The notes beneath the pieces were generated by a model. It worked only from the letters and a program-made list of their open reading frames with translations, did no database searches and was not told the DNA's origin. DNA of 64,000 nt from RYN-230 sp963837515 (GTDB lineage Bacteria; Actinomycetota; Actinomycetes; Streptosporangiales; Streptosporangiaceae), in NCBI GenBank assembly GCA_963837515.1, contig CAWINT010000002.1:1178001-1242000 (forward strand), in the 5' to 3' direction. Numbering within the stretch: position 1 is the first letter of the stretch; every line of letters starts with the position of its first letter. Position numbers and translations under genes: made by a program. This document shows positions 42,960-51,496 of this stretch, one piece after another.

Positions 42960-43097
42960 CTAGCTGCACAGCCGGAGGCTATGCTGCCCGCTCCATTCGA
43001 GGTGAGCTGCGGCGTGGAACACGATGGCAAGCCACAGCGCCGAGGCGAGCGTGACCACGATGGGAGTGACGATAGGTGCCAGGCTTGACCCGGTCAT
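42960..43097 (-). CDS. Tiny single-pass membrane protein
   Basis: 45 residues; the ATG at 43097 has a near-perfect AGGAGGGATC ribosome-binding site, which supports it as real. One hydrophobic helix (SLAPIVTPIVVTLASALWLA, then IVFHAAAH). Similar tiny proteins are commonly found next to Usp genes in actinobacteria; role unknown. Confidence 0.68.
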   Translation of the reverse strand: MTGSSLAPIVTPIVVTLASALWLAIVFHAAAHLEWSGQHSLRLCS

Positions 43098-43187
43098 GAG
43101 GATCCCTCCTCTCCGGAGCACGCACCTCGATCCCACTGCGCCCGGAGGCTGCCGCATCAGCGGCTGCCGGTACGCCGCCGGCGCCGG

Positions 43188-43628
43188 TCACCGCGGCGCG
43201 TCGGGGATGATGGCCACGGGGCAGCGCGCGTGGTGCAGCACGGTGGTGCTGACCGAGCCGAGCAGTAGCCGTTTCATGCCGCTCATCCCGCGGGAGCCCA
43301 CGACGATCAGGTCGGCGTTGCCGGAGGCCTGAATGAGCTCGTCACTGGGGAGGCCGCTCACCCCCCGCACCATGACCGTGGCGGGGCCGGGCTGTCCCAG
43401 TTCTGCGGCGGTCTTTGCGACCGCTTCTTCGGCCGCCTGGCGCGCCTGCTCCACCTCGGCCGTATCCTCCGGAAGGATGATGGGGTTGCCGGTCCAGCCG
43501 CTGATGGCAACCGGGTGCACGCTCAGGACGGTCAGCGGGGCATGCCGGAAGGTGGCCTCGCTCATCGCCCATGCCAGCGCCCGCTGGGCGCTGTGCGAAC
43601 CGTCGAATCCGACGATGATTCCTGCCAT
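43188..43628 (-). CDS. Universal stress protein, ATP-binding UspA type
   Basis: 146 residues, single Usp domain, cytosolic. Starts MAGIIVGFDGSHSAQRALAW with the nucleotide-binding Asp, and ends with the ATP loop GSRGMSGMKRLLLGSVSTTV (G-2x-G-9x-G-S/T). ATP-binding Usps of this kind modulate dormancy and hypoxic growth in mycobacteria. Ribosome-binding site GGAAGGAGCAGGCC. Confidence 0.93.
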   Translation of the reverse strand: MAGIIVGFDGSHSAQRALAWAMSEATFRHAPLTVLSVHPVAISGWTGNPIILPEDTAEVEQARQAAEEAVAKTAAELGQPGPATVMVRGVSGLPSDELIQASGNADLIVVGSRGMSGMKRLLLGSVSTTVLHHARCPVAIIPDAPR

Positions 43629-43650
43629 GGCCTGCTCCTTCCTCTCCGGG

Positions 43651-43679
43651 GCCTGCCCCGGCCACGGGCCGGGGCAGGC
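43651..43679 (-). terminator. Strong hairpin between the P-type ATPase and Usp genes
   Basis: Perfect 13-bp stem GCCTGCCCCGGCC (43651-43663) and GGCCGGGGCAGGC (43667-43679), 3-base loop. It ends the ATPase transcript before the usp gene. Confidence 0.88.
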
Positions 43680-43812
43680 GCCCCTATTTCATGAGACCGC
43701 GGTTACGTGGAGACGGCGTGAAAAGCGGGTGTGTGAGGGGTAGAGCGACCGGGGGCCGGCGGCTGCGTGCGGGCTGGGCGCTGCGCCGCTACGCAAGCGG
43801 TCCGTGTAGAGG

Positions 43813-46605
43813 TCACCTGGGCCGCGCCGCTGCGGCACGGATGTCCGGGTGCTTCCTCCTGGGACCGCCGATGCGGCGGGTGAGCCGCTTGTCGGCGGCG
43901 ACGATGAGGGAGGCCGCGAGGGCCAGCAGGAGGATGCGCAGCCAGGCATCCCAGGTGATGGGGGCGGTCTGGAACAGCTGGTTCATCAGCGGCAGGTAGG
44001 TGATGGCGGCCTGCCCGGCGATCTGGGCGGCGACACCGGCCAGGACCCACCGGTTGGACAGCAGGCCGATCCGCCACATTGAACTGGTCAGTGAGCGGCA
44101 GCTGAAAAGGTAGAACAGCTCGACCATGACGAACAGGTTGACCGCGGCGGTGCGCGCTTCGGCCTCGGTCGCGCCGTTGCTCTTCTCCCAGGCGAACAGC
44201 CACCAGGACCCGGCCACCAGCAGGGCAGAGACCAGCAGGACCCGCCAGATCAGTGCCCCGGTGAGCAGGGGCTTGCGGGGATCGCGGGGCGGGCGGGCCA
44301 TGATTCCGGGCTCCTTGGGCTCGAAGGCGAGCATCAGCCCGAGCGCGACCGCGGTGGTCATGTTGATCCACAGGATCTGGGTGGGCAGGATCGGCAGCGC
44401 GGCGCCGGCCAGGATCGCGGCCAGGATCACCAGGCCCTCACCCATGTTCGTGGGCAGGGTCCAGACGATGAACTTGGTGAGGTTGTCGAACACGCCGCGG
44501 CCTTCCTCCACGGCCGCCTCGATGGTGGCGAAGTCGTCGTCGGTCAGCACCATGTCGGCGGCTTCTTTGGCGACCTCGGTGCCGGCCCGCCCCATCGCCA
44601 CCCCGATGTCGGCCTTGCGCAGCGCCGGGGCGTCGTTCACCCCGTCGCCGGTCATCGCCACGATCTCACCGCGGGACTGGAACGCCTCCACCAGCCGCAG
44701 CTTCTGCTCCGGGGTGACCCGGGCGAACACCGCGGCCCGCTCGACGGCGTCCGGGTACTGCTCATCGGGCAATGCGGCCAGCCCGGCGCCGGTCAGTACG
44801 TCACCTTCATGGCGGCTGTCCAGCAGCCCGAGCGGCCCGGCGATGGCGGCGGCGGTCGCCGCATGATCCCCGGTGATCATCCGCACCGAGATCCCGGCGC
44901 CGCGGGCGGCCGCCACCGCCGCGGCCGCCGCGGGACGCGGCGGGTCCAGCATCGCCTGCAGGCCGGTGAACACCAGCGGGCCGCCCCCCAGCCCGGCGCC
45001 ATCGTCATCCCCGAACCCGGCCGGGCTGGCCGCCAGCTGCACCGCCGTGCCCAGCACCCGCAACCCGGCCGCGGCCAGCTCACCAGCCGCCTCCAGCGCA
45101 GCATCGGGGCGGAGCGGGCGCAGCGAGCCGTCGGCGGCCATCTCGGTCTCGCACAGATCCAGGACCCGCTCGGCGGCTCCCTTGGCGAACACCACATAAC
45201 GGCCCGTGCGTGGTGGCTGCCCGCCGTCCCGCTGCTCGTGCAGGGTGGCCATGAACTGGCGCTCGGAACTGAACAGGATGACCCCCGCGCGCGGGAACTC
45301 CGTGGCCACGGCGCCCGGGCCCAGGCCGGCCTTCCCCGCCGCCACGAGCAGCGCCGCCTCGGTCGGGTCCCCGGTCACCACCGGCTGGCCGCCGCCGGGG
45401 CTCAGGGTGGCGTCGTTGCAGGCGGCCCCGGCCAGCAGGCACCAGCGCAGCGCCTCATCGCCCGCCAGATGCGCGGCGTGGCCGGCGGCGTCGAGGACAG
45501 CGCCGTCAGGCCGGTAGCCGGTGCCGGTGACTTCGTAGGCGCGGTCGGGGGTGCGCACGGCGCGTACCGTCATCTGGTTCTGGGTCAGCGTGCCGGTCTT
45601 GTCCGAGCAGATCACGGTCGTGCTGCCCAGGGTCTCCACCGTCGGCAGCCGGCGGATCACCGCCCGCCGCCGCGCCATCCGGGCTACCCCGATCGCCAGC
45701 GTGATCGTCACCGCGGCCGGCAGCCCCTCCGGGATCGCCCCGACCGCCAGCGCGACCGCGGCGCCGAACATGCCGCCCACGCTTTCCCCCCGGGCCAGGC
45801 CGACGACGAAGGTGACCGCGGCCAGGGCCAGGATCACCACCGTCAGCACCTGGCTGAACCAGGCCAGCTTCCGGGTCAGCGGGGTGGCCGGCGCCTCCGC
45901 GCCGCCGACGAGCCGGTGGATCTCCCCCAGCTCGGTCGCCGCCCCGGTGGCCACGGTGATACCCGCGCCGGTCCCGCTGGTCACCAGCGTCCCCGAATAC
46001 AGCATGTTGCGGCGGTCGGCCACCGGCGTGTCAGTCGGCAGCACCACCTCATCCTTTACCACCGGCACCGACTCGCCGGTCAGCGCGGACTCGTCCGCCC
46101 GCAACTCCGTCTCCCGCAACAGCCGCAGATCCGCCGGCACCTTGTCCCCGGCCTCCAGCAGCACCAGATCCCCCGGGACCAGGTCCGCCGACGGCAGCTT
46201 ACGGGGCCGCCCGTCCCGCACCACCCGCACCTCGGTGCGGGTCATCGACCGCAGCGCCTCCAGCGCCGCCCCGGCCCGCGATTCCTGCACATACCCGATG
46301 ATCGTGTTGAGGACCACAACCCCGAAGATCACCGCGGCGTTAACGTGCTCGCCGAGGGCCAGCGCCACCACACCTGCCACCAGCAGCACATAGACCAGCG
46401 GGCCGTTTATCTGATGCGCGATCCGGGCCAGCGGCCCCGTCCGCCGGGCCTGCGGCAGCGTGTTCGGCCCGTACTCCTCGCGGCGGCGGCGCGCCTCCGT
46501 CTCTTCCAGGCCCCGGACCGGATCGGTTTCCAGCAGCAGCACCACCTCATGAACGGGCAGCCCATGATGCCCATTCACCGGCCGGCGGGGCGCAACAACC
46601 CCCAT
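43813..46605 (-). CDS. Cation-transporting P-type ATPase (P2-type, Ca2+/other cation)
   Basis: 930 residues from ATG 46605. N-terminal cation ATPase domain (GLEETEARRRREEYGPNTLP), actuator with TGES (ALTGESVPV), phosphorylation loop CSDKTGTLTQNQMTV, nucleotide-binding region (FAKGAAERVLDLC), hinge MTGDGVNDAPALRKADIGVA, and ten predicted membrane helices. Motif PEGLPAAVTITLAIG in M4 and NMTTAVALGLMLAFEPKEPG in M6 fit the P2 group (SERCA/PMR1-like, and mycobacterial CtpF). CtpF is a DosR-regulon member. The transported ion cannot be fixed from sequence. Confidence 0.92.
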   Translation of the reverse strand: MGVVAPRRPVNGHHGLPVHEVVLLLETDPVRGLEETEARRRREEYGPNTLPQARRTGPLARIAHQINGPLVYVLLVAGVVALALGEHVNAAVIFGVVVLNTIIGYVQESRAGAALEALRSMTRTEVRVVRDGRPRKLPSADLVPGDLVLLEAGDKVPADLRLLRETELRADESALTGESVPVVKDEVVLPTDTPVADRRNMLYSGTLVTSGTGAGITVATGAATELGEIHRLVGGAEAPATPLTRKLAWFSQVLTVVILALAAVTFVVGLARGESVGGMFGAAVALAVGAIPEGLPAAVTITLAIGVARMARRRAVIRRLPTVETLGSTTVICSDKTGTLTQNQMTVRAVRTPDRAYEVTGTGYRPDGAVLDAAGHAAHLAGDEALRWCLLAGAACNDATLSPGGGQPVVTGDPTEAALLVAAGKAGLGPGAVATEFPRAGVILFSSERQFMATLHEQRDGGQPPRTGRYVVFAKGAAERVLDLCETEMAADGSLRPLRPDAALEAAGELAAAGLRVLGTAVQLAASPAGFGDDDGAGLGGGPLVFTGLQAMLDPPRPAAAAAVAAARGAGISVRMITGDHAATAAAIAGPLGLLDSRHEGDVLTGAGLAALPDEQYPDAVERAAVFARVTPEQKLRLVEAFQSRGEIVAMTGDGVNDAPALRKADIGVAMGRAGTEVAKEAADMVLTDDDFATIEAAVEEGRGVFDNLTKFIVWTLPTNMGEGLVILAAILAGAALPILPTQILWINMTTAVALGLMLAFEPKEPGIMARPPRDPRKPLLTGALIWRVLLVSALLVAGSWWLFAWEKSNGATEAEARTAAVNLFVMVELFYLFSCRSLTSSMWRIGLLSNRWVLAGVAAQIAGQAAITYLPLMNQLFQTAPITWDAWLRILLLALAASLIVAADKRLTRRIGGPRRKHPDIRAAAARPR

Positions 46606-46947
46606 GCCTGCCAGTCCACCCGCCGCCACCCACCGCTGCCCAGAGCAGTTCGTCCCAATGGGGGGAACCGGTTACCCGGCAGCGGGATGGTGACCAAACC
46701 TGCCCAGGCCCCACCAGGGAGGTGAGGCGGCTCTTACTTACCCGCTTACGCCGGAGCTGGACGATTCCCCGAAGGACCGGGAATCTGTGACGTCCGGCCC
46801 TGGCAGGCCACCAGCCTGGGCGCAACACTGCAGGTAGCCGGGGCCGGCCGGGCTGTTCGTTGAGTCTGGAAAACGCGCGCGGCCCGGAGGCGCCTTGCTC
46901 GTGCCCGGGGAGCGCGGCTAACGCGCTCCTTGAGGAAAGGAGCTGCC
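46606..46947. other. 342-base divergent promoter region
   Basis: Lies between the P-type ATPase and flavodoxin genes. It holds the inverted repeat GATTCCC (46763-46769) and GGGAATC (46779-46785) and a near-palindrome TCCGGCCCTGGCAGGCC. I see no gene. Confidence 0.5.
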
Positions 46948-47496
46948 ATGAGAGTCCTGGTCGCCTACGCCACCCGGCATGGCGCTACGGCAAGGATCGC
47001 CGAACGGATCGCGGGCGCTTTGACCGCGGCGGGCCTGCAGGCCGAGGCCCGGCCAGTCTCCGACGTCGGAGACGTCGGAGACTATGACGCGGTCGTCCTG
47101 GGCGGCGCGGCCTACATGTTCCATTGGCTCAAGCCCGCGGTGACGTTCGCCCGGCGGCACCGCAAGGAACTCGCGGCGCGGCCGGTGTGGCTGTTCAGCA
47201 GCGGCCCGCTCGGCACCGACCTGGTGGACAAGGACGGCAAGAACGTCCTGGAGACCAGCCGGCCGAAGGAGTTCGGCGAGCTGGCCGAGCTGCTGCACCC
47301 GCGGGGTGAGCGGGTCTTCTTCGGTGCCTATGACCCGGGCGCGCCGCCGGCCGGGCTGGCTGAGCGGTTCGTGCGGCATATGCCTGCAGCGCGGGCCGCC
47401 CTGCCAGCCGGCGACTTCCGCGACTGGCCAGCCATCGATACCTGGGCAGCGGGGATCGCCGCGGAGCTGAGGGCCAGCCAGCCGAGCAGGCAGTGA
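46948..47496 (+). CDS. Flavodoxin-domain protein (HemG-like)
   Basis: 182 residues; ATG 46948 follows AAAGGAGCTGCC. FMN-binding opening MRVLVAYATRHGATARIAER, the loop VVLGGAAYMFHWLKPAVTF and LFSSGPLGTDLVDKDGKNVL match the flavodoxin/protoporphyrinogen oxidase HemG-like group. Likely a cytosolic redox protein. Members of this group recur in Usp-rich stress clusters. Confidence 0.87.
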   Translation: MRVLVAYATRHGATARIAERIAGALTAAGLQAEARPVSDVGDVGDYDAVVLGGAAYMFHWLKPAVTFARRHRKELAARPVWLFSSGPLGTDLVDKDGKNVLETSRPKEFGELAELLHPRGERVFFGAYDPGAPPAGLAERFVRHMPAARAALPAGDFRDWPAIDTWAAGIAAELRASQPSRQ

Positions 47497-47655
47497 CTAA
47501 TCCGAAGAACCCGCCGTCGCAGGCGAGGACAATGGCCGATCACCGGGTGCGCCTGGGTGTCGGCGGGTCCGGCTTGCGGGCAGAGCTGCGGGCGGGATCA
47601 CCGGCAGCATGTAAGCCGGGCGCTGAGGTGCCAGGCGATGGGGGGGAGGACCGGA

Positions 47656-48810
47656 ATGGCTGATCTGCTGCAACTGGAGCAGGTGCGTGAGCTGATCGGG
47701 CACGGTGGCGGGTCGTGTGTGTCGGTGTTCCTGCCCACCCACCGGATGACCCCGGACAGCGGCCAGGACCCGATCCGGCTGCGGAACTTGCTGGATGAGG
47801 CGGAGGAACGGCTCGTGGCCGCCGGCCTGCGCGCGCCCGTAGCGCGGGAGGTCCTGGAGCCCGGCCGTGACCTGCTCACGAGCGGCTGGTTCTGGAGCTA
47901 TCAGAGCGATGGGCTGGCGGTGTTCCTGGCGCCGGGCTGGTCGCGGTCCTTCCGGCTGCCGGAGGCGTTCGACGAACTGGTGGTGGTGGCGGACCGGTTT
48001 CACGTCAAGCCGCTGTTGGGGCTGCTGGCCGCCGGGCAGCGGTTCTTCGTGCTGGCCCTGAGCCAGAATGATGTGCGGCTGTTCGAAGGGACCCCGCACG
48101 GCATACAGGAGGCCGAACTGGCGGACGTGCCAGGCAGCCTGCGCGAGACGCTGCAGTATGACGACCTGGAGAAGGAACTGGGGCTGCACATCGCCGGGCG
48201 CGGCGGGCCGGGGGCACGGGCGGTGTTCCACGGGCAGGGCATCGGCGGCGAGGTCGACAAGGTGCTGCTGCAGCGCTTCCTGCGCCAGGTGGACGACGGG
48301 CTGCAGCAGGTCCTCAAGACTGAGTCCGCGCCGCTGGTGCTGGCCGGCGTGGATTACGAGCAGGCGATGTTCCGCCAGCTCACCCGCTACCCCCACGTGC
48401 TGGGGGAAGGCATCGGCGGCAACCCCGGGCAGCTTCGGCTCGCCGACCTGCACGAGCGCGCATGGGCGATCGTGGCGCCAGTCTTCGCCCAGGCCCGGCA
48501 GCAGGCCGCGCAGCGCTACCGGCAGGCTGCCGGGCGGGGGCAGGGCGCCGCGTCCGGTGTCGCGGAGGTGGTGCAGGCCGCGGCGCAGGGCCGGGTAGAC
48601 ACGCTCTTCGTGCCGGTGGGAGAGCAGCGGTGGGGCACAGTCGCCCCGGGCGTCTCCCGCGTGATCATTCATGAGCGGTTCCAGCTGGGCGATGAAGATC
48701 TCCTGGACCGCGCCGCCGTGGACACCCTGCTCAGGTCGGGAACCGTCTTCGCGGTGCCGGCCCAGCAGGTACCCGGGCCGGGCCCGGTGGCCGCGCTGCT
48801 GCGCTACTGA
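47656..48810 (+). CDS. Bacterial archaeo-eukaryotic release factor (baeRF) family protein
   Basis: 384 residues; ATG 47656 has GGGGGGAGGACC upstream. Motifs SCVSVFLPTHRMTPDSGQDP, RFFVLALSQNDVRLFEGTPH, PLVLAGVDYEQAMFRQLTRY, and the closing TLFVPVGEQRWG...AAVDTLLRSG.VFAVPAQQVPGPGPVAALLRY match the baeRF (family 3-like) proteins, relatives of eRF1 that include mycobacterial Rv2629. They are thought to act on stalled or hibernating ribosomes. Cytosolic. Follows the flavodoxin gene by 159 bases, same strand. Confidence 0.82.
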   Translation: MADLLQLEQVRELIGHGGGSCVSVFLPTHRMTPDSGQDPIRLRNLLDEAEERLVAAGLRAPVAREVLEPGRDLLTSGWFWSYQSDGLAVFLAPGWSRSFRLPEAFDELVVVADRFHVKPLLGLLAAGQRFFVLALSQNDVRLFEGTPHGIQEAELADVPGSLRETLQYDDLEKELGLHIAGRGGPGARAVFHGQGIGGEVDKVLLQRFLRQVDDGLQQVLKTESAPLVLAGVDYEQAMFRQLTRYPHVLGEGIGGNPGQLRLADLHERAWAIVAPVFAQARQQAAQRYRQAAGRGQGAASGVAEVVQAAAQGRVDTLFVPVGEQRWGTVAPGVSRVIIHERFQLGDEDLLDRAAVDTLLRSGTVFAVPAQQVPGPGPVAALLRY

Positions 48811-49259
48811 TCAGCACGGGACCGGAACACCACGGCCTGCGCACGTCCCGCGGGCGCGGGGATGCCGGGCGAGGTCAGCGGCGCGCCCGTGGAGATCCCC
48901 GGCGATGCCGAGCTGCCGGTTGTCAGACCGGCTGAAGACCACGACTCTGGTGCCCTCGGGGATACGAGCCGGCGGCGAGGGCTTGCTGCCGCGCGCACGG
49001 CAGGGAGCGGGGCATGTCGTGCCTGTACCTGACCGTCCGATGCTAGCCCGTGACCGACGGGTTTGTGATGCCCGCCGTCCCTCCCGGGTGCGTTCGGCAG
49101 GGCGAAGGGCTTTGCGTGCGGGACGTTCGGCATCTGGAGCGGCCTGGTGCCGTCCTGATGTGCTGGAGACAGGAACTAGCAAGATGTGCCCTGGCTGGCC
49201 CGCTCTGCCGGTGCCAGGTTAGGCAGGCTCAGTCCGGGCGGCCGCGCGGGGAGACGAAG
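48811..49259. other. 449-base region without a recognisable gene
   Basis: A minus-strand frame gives RIPEGTRVVVFSRSDNRQLG and a few further residues that look protein-like, but with no start, domain or partner. I do not call a gene. Confidence 0.4.
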
Positions 49260-49514
49260 ATGAGCTGCGGATGGTGTGGTTACGGGCATTGCCACCACTG
49301 TGGCGGGTGGCAATGCCACTACGGGGACTACGGATACGGGCCACCGCCGCCCAGGCCGGGGTACGGGCCGGGATACGGTCCGCGGCAGCGCAGGCGCCGC
49401 GCCGTGGATGAGGAGGACCTGGCCGAGTACCTGCGTGGCCTTGAGGAAGAGGCCAGGGAAGTCCGCGAGGAACTGGACCGGATCCGCAGGTCCGGCGGCG
49501 CCGCAGAGGGCTGA
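49260..49514 (+). CDS. Small Cys/His-rich protein with coiled coil
   Basis: 84 residues; GGGGAGACG before ATG 49260. N-terminal metal-binding cluster MSCGWCGYGHCHHCGGWQCH, a Tyr/Gly/Pro stretch (YGYGPPPPRPGYGPGYGPRQ) and a C-terminal acidic coiled coil (EYLRGLEEEAREVREELDRI). Similar to the DUF5320-like layout. A zinc or iron site with an oligomerisation helix is a reasonable reading; role unknown. Confidence 0.72.
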   Translation: MSCGWCGYGHCHHCGGWQCHYGDYGYGPPPPRPGYGPGYGPRQRRRRAVDEEDLAEYLRGLEEEAREVREELDRIRRSGGAAEG

Positions 49515-50127
49515 GCGTAGGTGCCCGCGCAAGCGGCCGGCCGGTGATCGTCGCCGGGGTAGACGGGTCCGACGACAGCAAGGAAGCTGCCAGATGCGGT
49601 CGAGGTCGACGCGCTGGCAGCACACAGGAACCAGGCTTGGAGCTGACCAGCTGACCGATGGTCTGGCCCTGCGCGAGCGCGATTAACCGCTGTGCGTTGA
49701 CGGAGAGCTTAGAGTGATGACGCTTCGTCCGGTTTCGAACGACAGCCGCCCGACCGGTACCACCCCATTCTGCCCAGGCCTCAAGCGGCTCTGGCCGCGG
49801 CAGGCCAGCGGTGGTCGCATCTGTGGTGAGCTTTTCAAGTGCGCTGATCAGAGTTGTCCAGCGGTGAGCCTCCGCTTCAGTGGCGAGGGCACCGAGAAGC
49901 TCGCTGCTCCACTTGTCGGCGGTGCGCTCGGGGCAGACCCGTTTGAGGAACTGTCGCCAGCTGGAGGAGCTGGCCTGGAGCAGGTACGGGAAGAAGATGG
50001 GGGACAGGTCGGGAAAGGCGATGAGGATGCCAAGCAGGGCGATCGCCGCCCGGTAAGGGTGGTAAGTGCTGCCGGTGCCTGCGTGGCTGGTCCCCCTCAC
50101 AACGTGTTCGTGTTGGCTGATTCGCAA
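49515..50127 (-). CDS. Uncertain minus-strand coding region
   Basis: A frame running left from TTG 50127 gives HPYRAAIALLGILIAFPDLS, FLKRVCPERTADKWSSELLG and HHSKLSVNAQRLIALAQGQT, which looks coding for about 170 codons, then degrades and overlaps the Cys/His-rich gene. GC is lower than average. No family is recognised. It may be a truncated gene whose 5' end was replaced by the transposase remnant. Confidence 0.3.
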
Positions 50128-50149
50128 GGCGTTGATGCCCCCGGGATCT

Positions 50150-50504
50150 GCGGCTGGCCTGGTCCATCGACACCGCCGGGCGCGCCGCGCTGGAACAGGA
50201 GACCTTCGGCAAGCACGTGCTGATCACCGACCACGACGACTGGCCCGCCGCCGGGGTGATTGCCGCCTGCCGGTCCCAGCAGATCGCGCACCTGATGCGG
50301 CTGCAGGCCCAGCGCGCCGGGCTGCGCATGTCAGTCCGCGAACTGCTGGCCCAGCTCGCCGGCATCGGCGAGACCATCTTGATCTATCCCGCCGCCCGGG
50401 GCAGGCCCAAGGCCCGCCGGATGCTCACCGAGACCAGCAGCACCCAGGACAAACTCACCCAGATCTTCCACCTGGACCGTTACGCCCCCGCCGTTAGGTC
50501 ATAG
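50150..50504 (+). pseudogene. IS1634/IS4-type transposase remnant with internal deletion
   Basis: The frame reads RLAWSIDTAGRAALEQETFG, KHVLITDHDDWPAAGVIAAC, then jumps to QIAHLMRLQAQRAGLRMSVR and LLAQLAGIGETILIYPAARG, ending HLDRYAPAVRS and stop. These are the late DDE region and the C-terminal tail of IS1634-type transposases. The segment between, with the catalytic Glu helix, is deleted in frame. The N-terminal two-thirds are missing. Confidence 0.7.
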
Positions 50505-50579
50505 GCGCCAGCGGCCCCGTAAACCCATCCCGACCAGGCAGAACACCCTGGCAAGGAGCATGATCATTGGAAACTCGGG

Positions 50580-50750
50580 CTAGGTATCTTTTGACTCCAG
50601 CGACCTGGCCTGCCGCATCCGCTTGGCGTCTCGGTGAGCCTGGCGCAAGTCGGCCCTGGCCAGCACCTCGTCGGCCAGCTCGGGCGGGGTGAGCCTGTCA
50701 GAGCGCAGCAGGAGCGTCCCGCCCGGCTGGCGGGCAGCGGCAGCCACCAT
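50580..50750 (-). CDS. Small basic unknown protein
   Basis: 56 residues, MVAAAARQPGGTLLLRSDRL and onward, with a charged helix (PELADEVLARADLRQAHRDA). Its ATG directly follows the stop of the kinase-like gene (TAG-ATG), so it is probably translated with it. Not recognised. Confidence 0.45.
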   Translation of the reverse strand: MVAAAARQPGGTLLLRSDRLTPPELADEVLARADLRQAHRDAKRMRQARSLESKDT

Positions 50751-51182
50751 CTAATCCACGCCGGTCATGCCGAACTCGCGGGCTGCCTGGTCCCACTCCG
50801 GGTTGTCGGGGTGAGTCACGCGGGCGTTGATCCGCTCCCGGAGCACGCCGGTATCCGCCTCAAGGAAGACGTGCAGGACCTCCTCGCCCGCGTCGGCCAG
50901 GCCGCCGAGGATCTCGGCCCGGTAGGCATCGCGGATCAGCGACATCGGGACGATAAGCGTCTCGGCGTGGTGCCTGCGCAGCGACAGCGCCGTCGCGACG
51001 ACCAGTTCCCGCCAGCTCGGCAGATGCTGGAAATCGCCGTTGGGCCGCATCCACTTCCAGGGCATGAGGCCGACGTCCTCCGGGTCATATACGACCGTGT
51101 CCGGAAGCCGCCGGTACAGTTCCTCCGCGAGCGTCGTCTTGCCCGCGCCGAACCCGCCATTGATCCAGATGATCATCGGCAC
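50751..51182 (-). CDS. P-loop nucleotide kinase-like protein (TmrB-like)
   Basis: 143 residues from a GTG. Walker A GGFGAGKTT near the start (MIIWINGGFGAGKTTLAEEL), then RLPDTVVYDPEDVGLMPWKW, the opening of TmrB-type ATP-binding proteins. Phosphotransfer or tunicamycin-resistance-like activity is possible. At 143 residues it is shorter than TmrB (about 190), so the C-terminal lid may be lost. The Walker A motif is intact. Confidence 0.72.
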   Translation of the reverse strand: MPMIIWINGGFGAGKTTLAEELYRRLPDTVVYDPEDVGLMPWKWMRPNGDFQHLPSWRELVVATALSLRRHHAETLIVPMSLIRDAYRAEILGGLADAGEEVLHVFLEADTGVLRERINARVTHPDNPEWDQAAREFGMTGVD

Positions 51183-51496
51183 AAGCTATTCGGTTGATCC
51201 CTGGGCTGTCTTGCGCGGAGTAGGTTAGCCCGGCTGGTAGTGCGGGGCGCGGTGATGGTGATCCCGGGGTCGAAGGTGATCTGCTAGGTGTCGGATCCCA
51301 CGGTGACCTCGGCGGTCTTGCGGGAGTTTCGCGCATCAAGTGAGACCACGGTGTCGCACATCAAGCGGAGCCTGACAGCGGAGACCTGCGGTGTCAGTGC
51401 CAGGTGAGGCTGGACGTCTCGTGCCAGGTGATGGTTGACACTTCCCCTACTAGGGAACTGAGGGACCGTCCCCGGTAGGCGGGCTTCCTGCCGCAC
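51183..51496. other. 314-base region with no assigned gene
   Basis: Minus-strand text (RLRLMCDTVVSLDARNSRKT, then EVTVGSDT) looks protein-like over about 30 codons, without start or family. A GGGAC-C-GTCCC dyad is at 51462-51472. Otherwise nothing seen. Confidence 0.4.
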
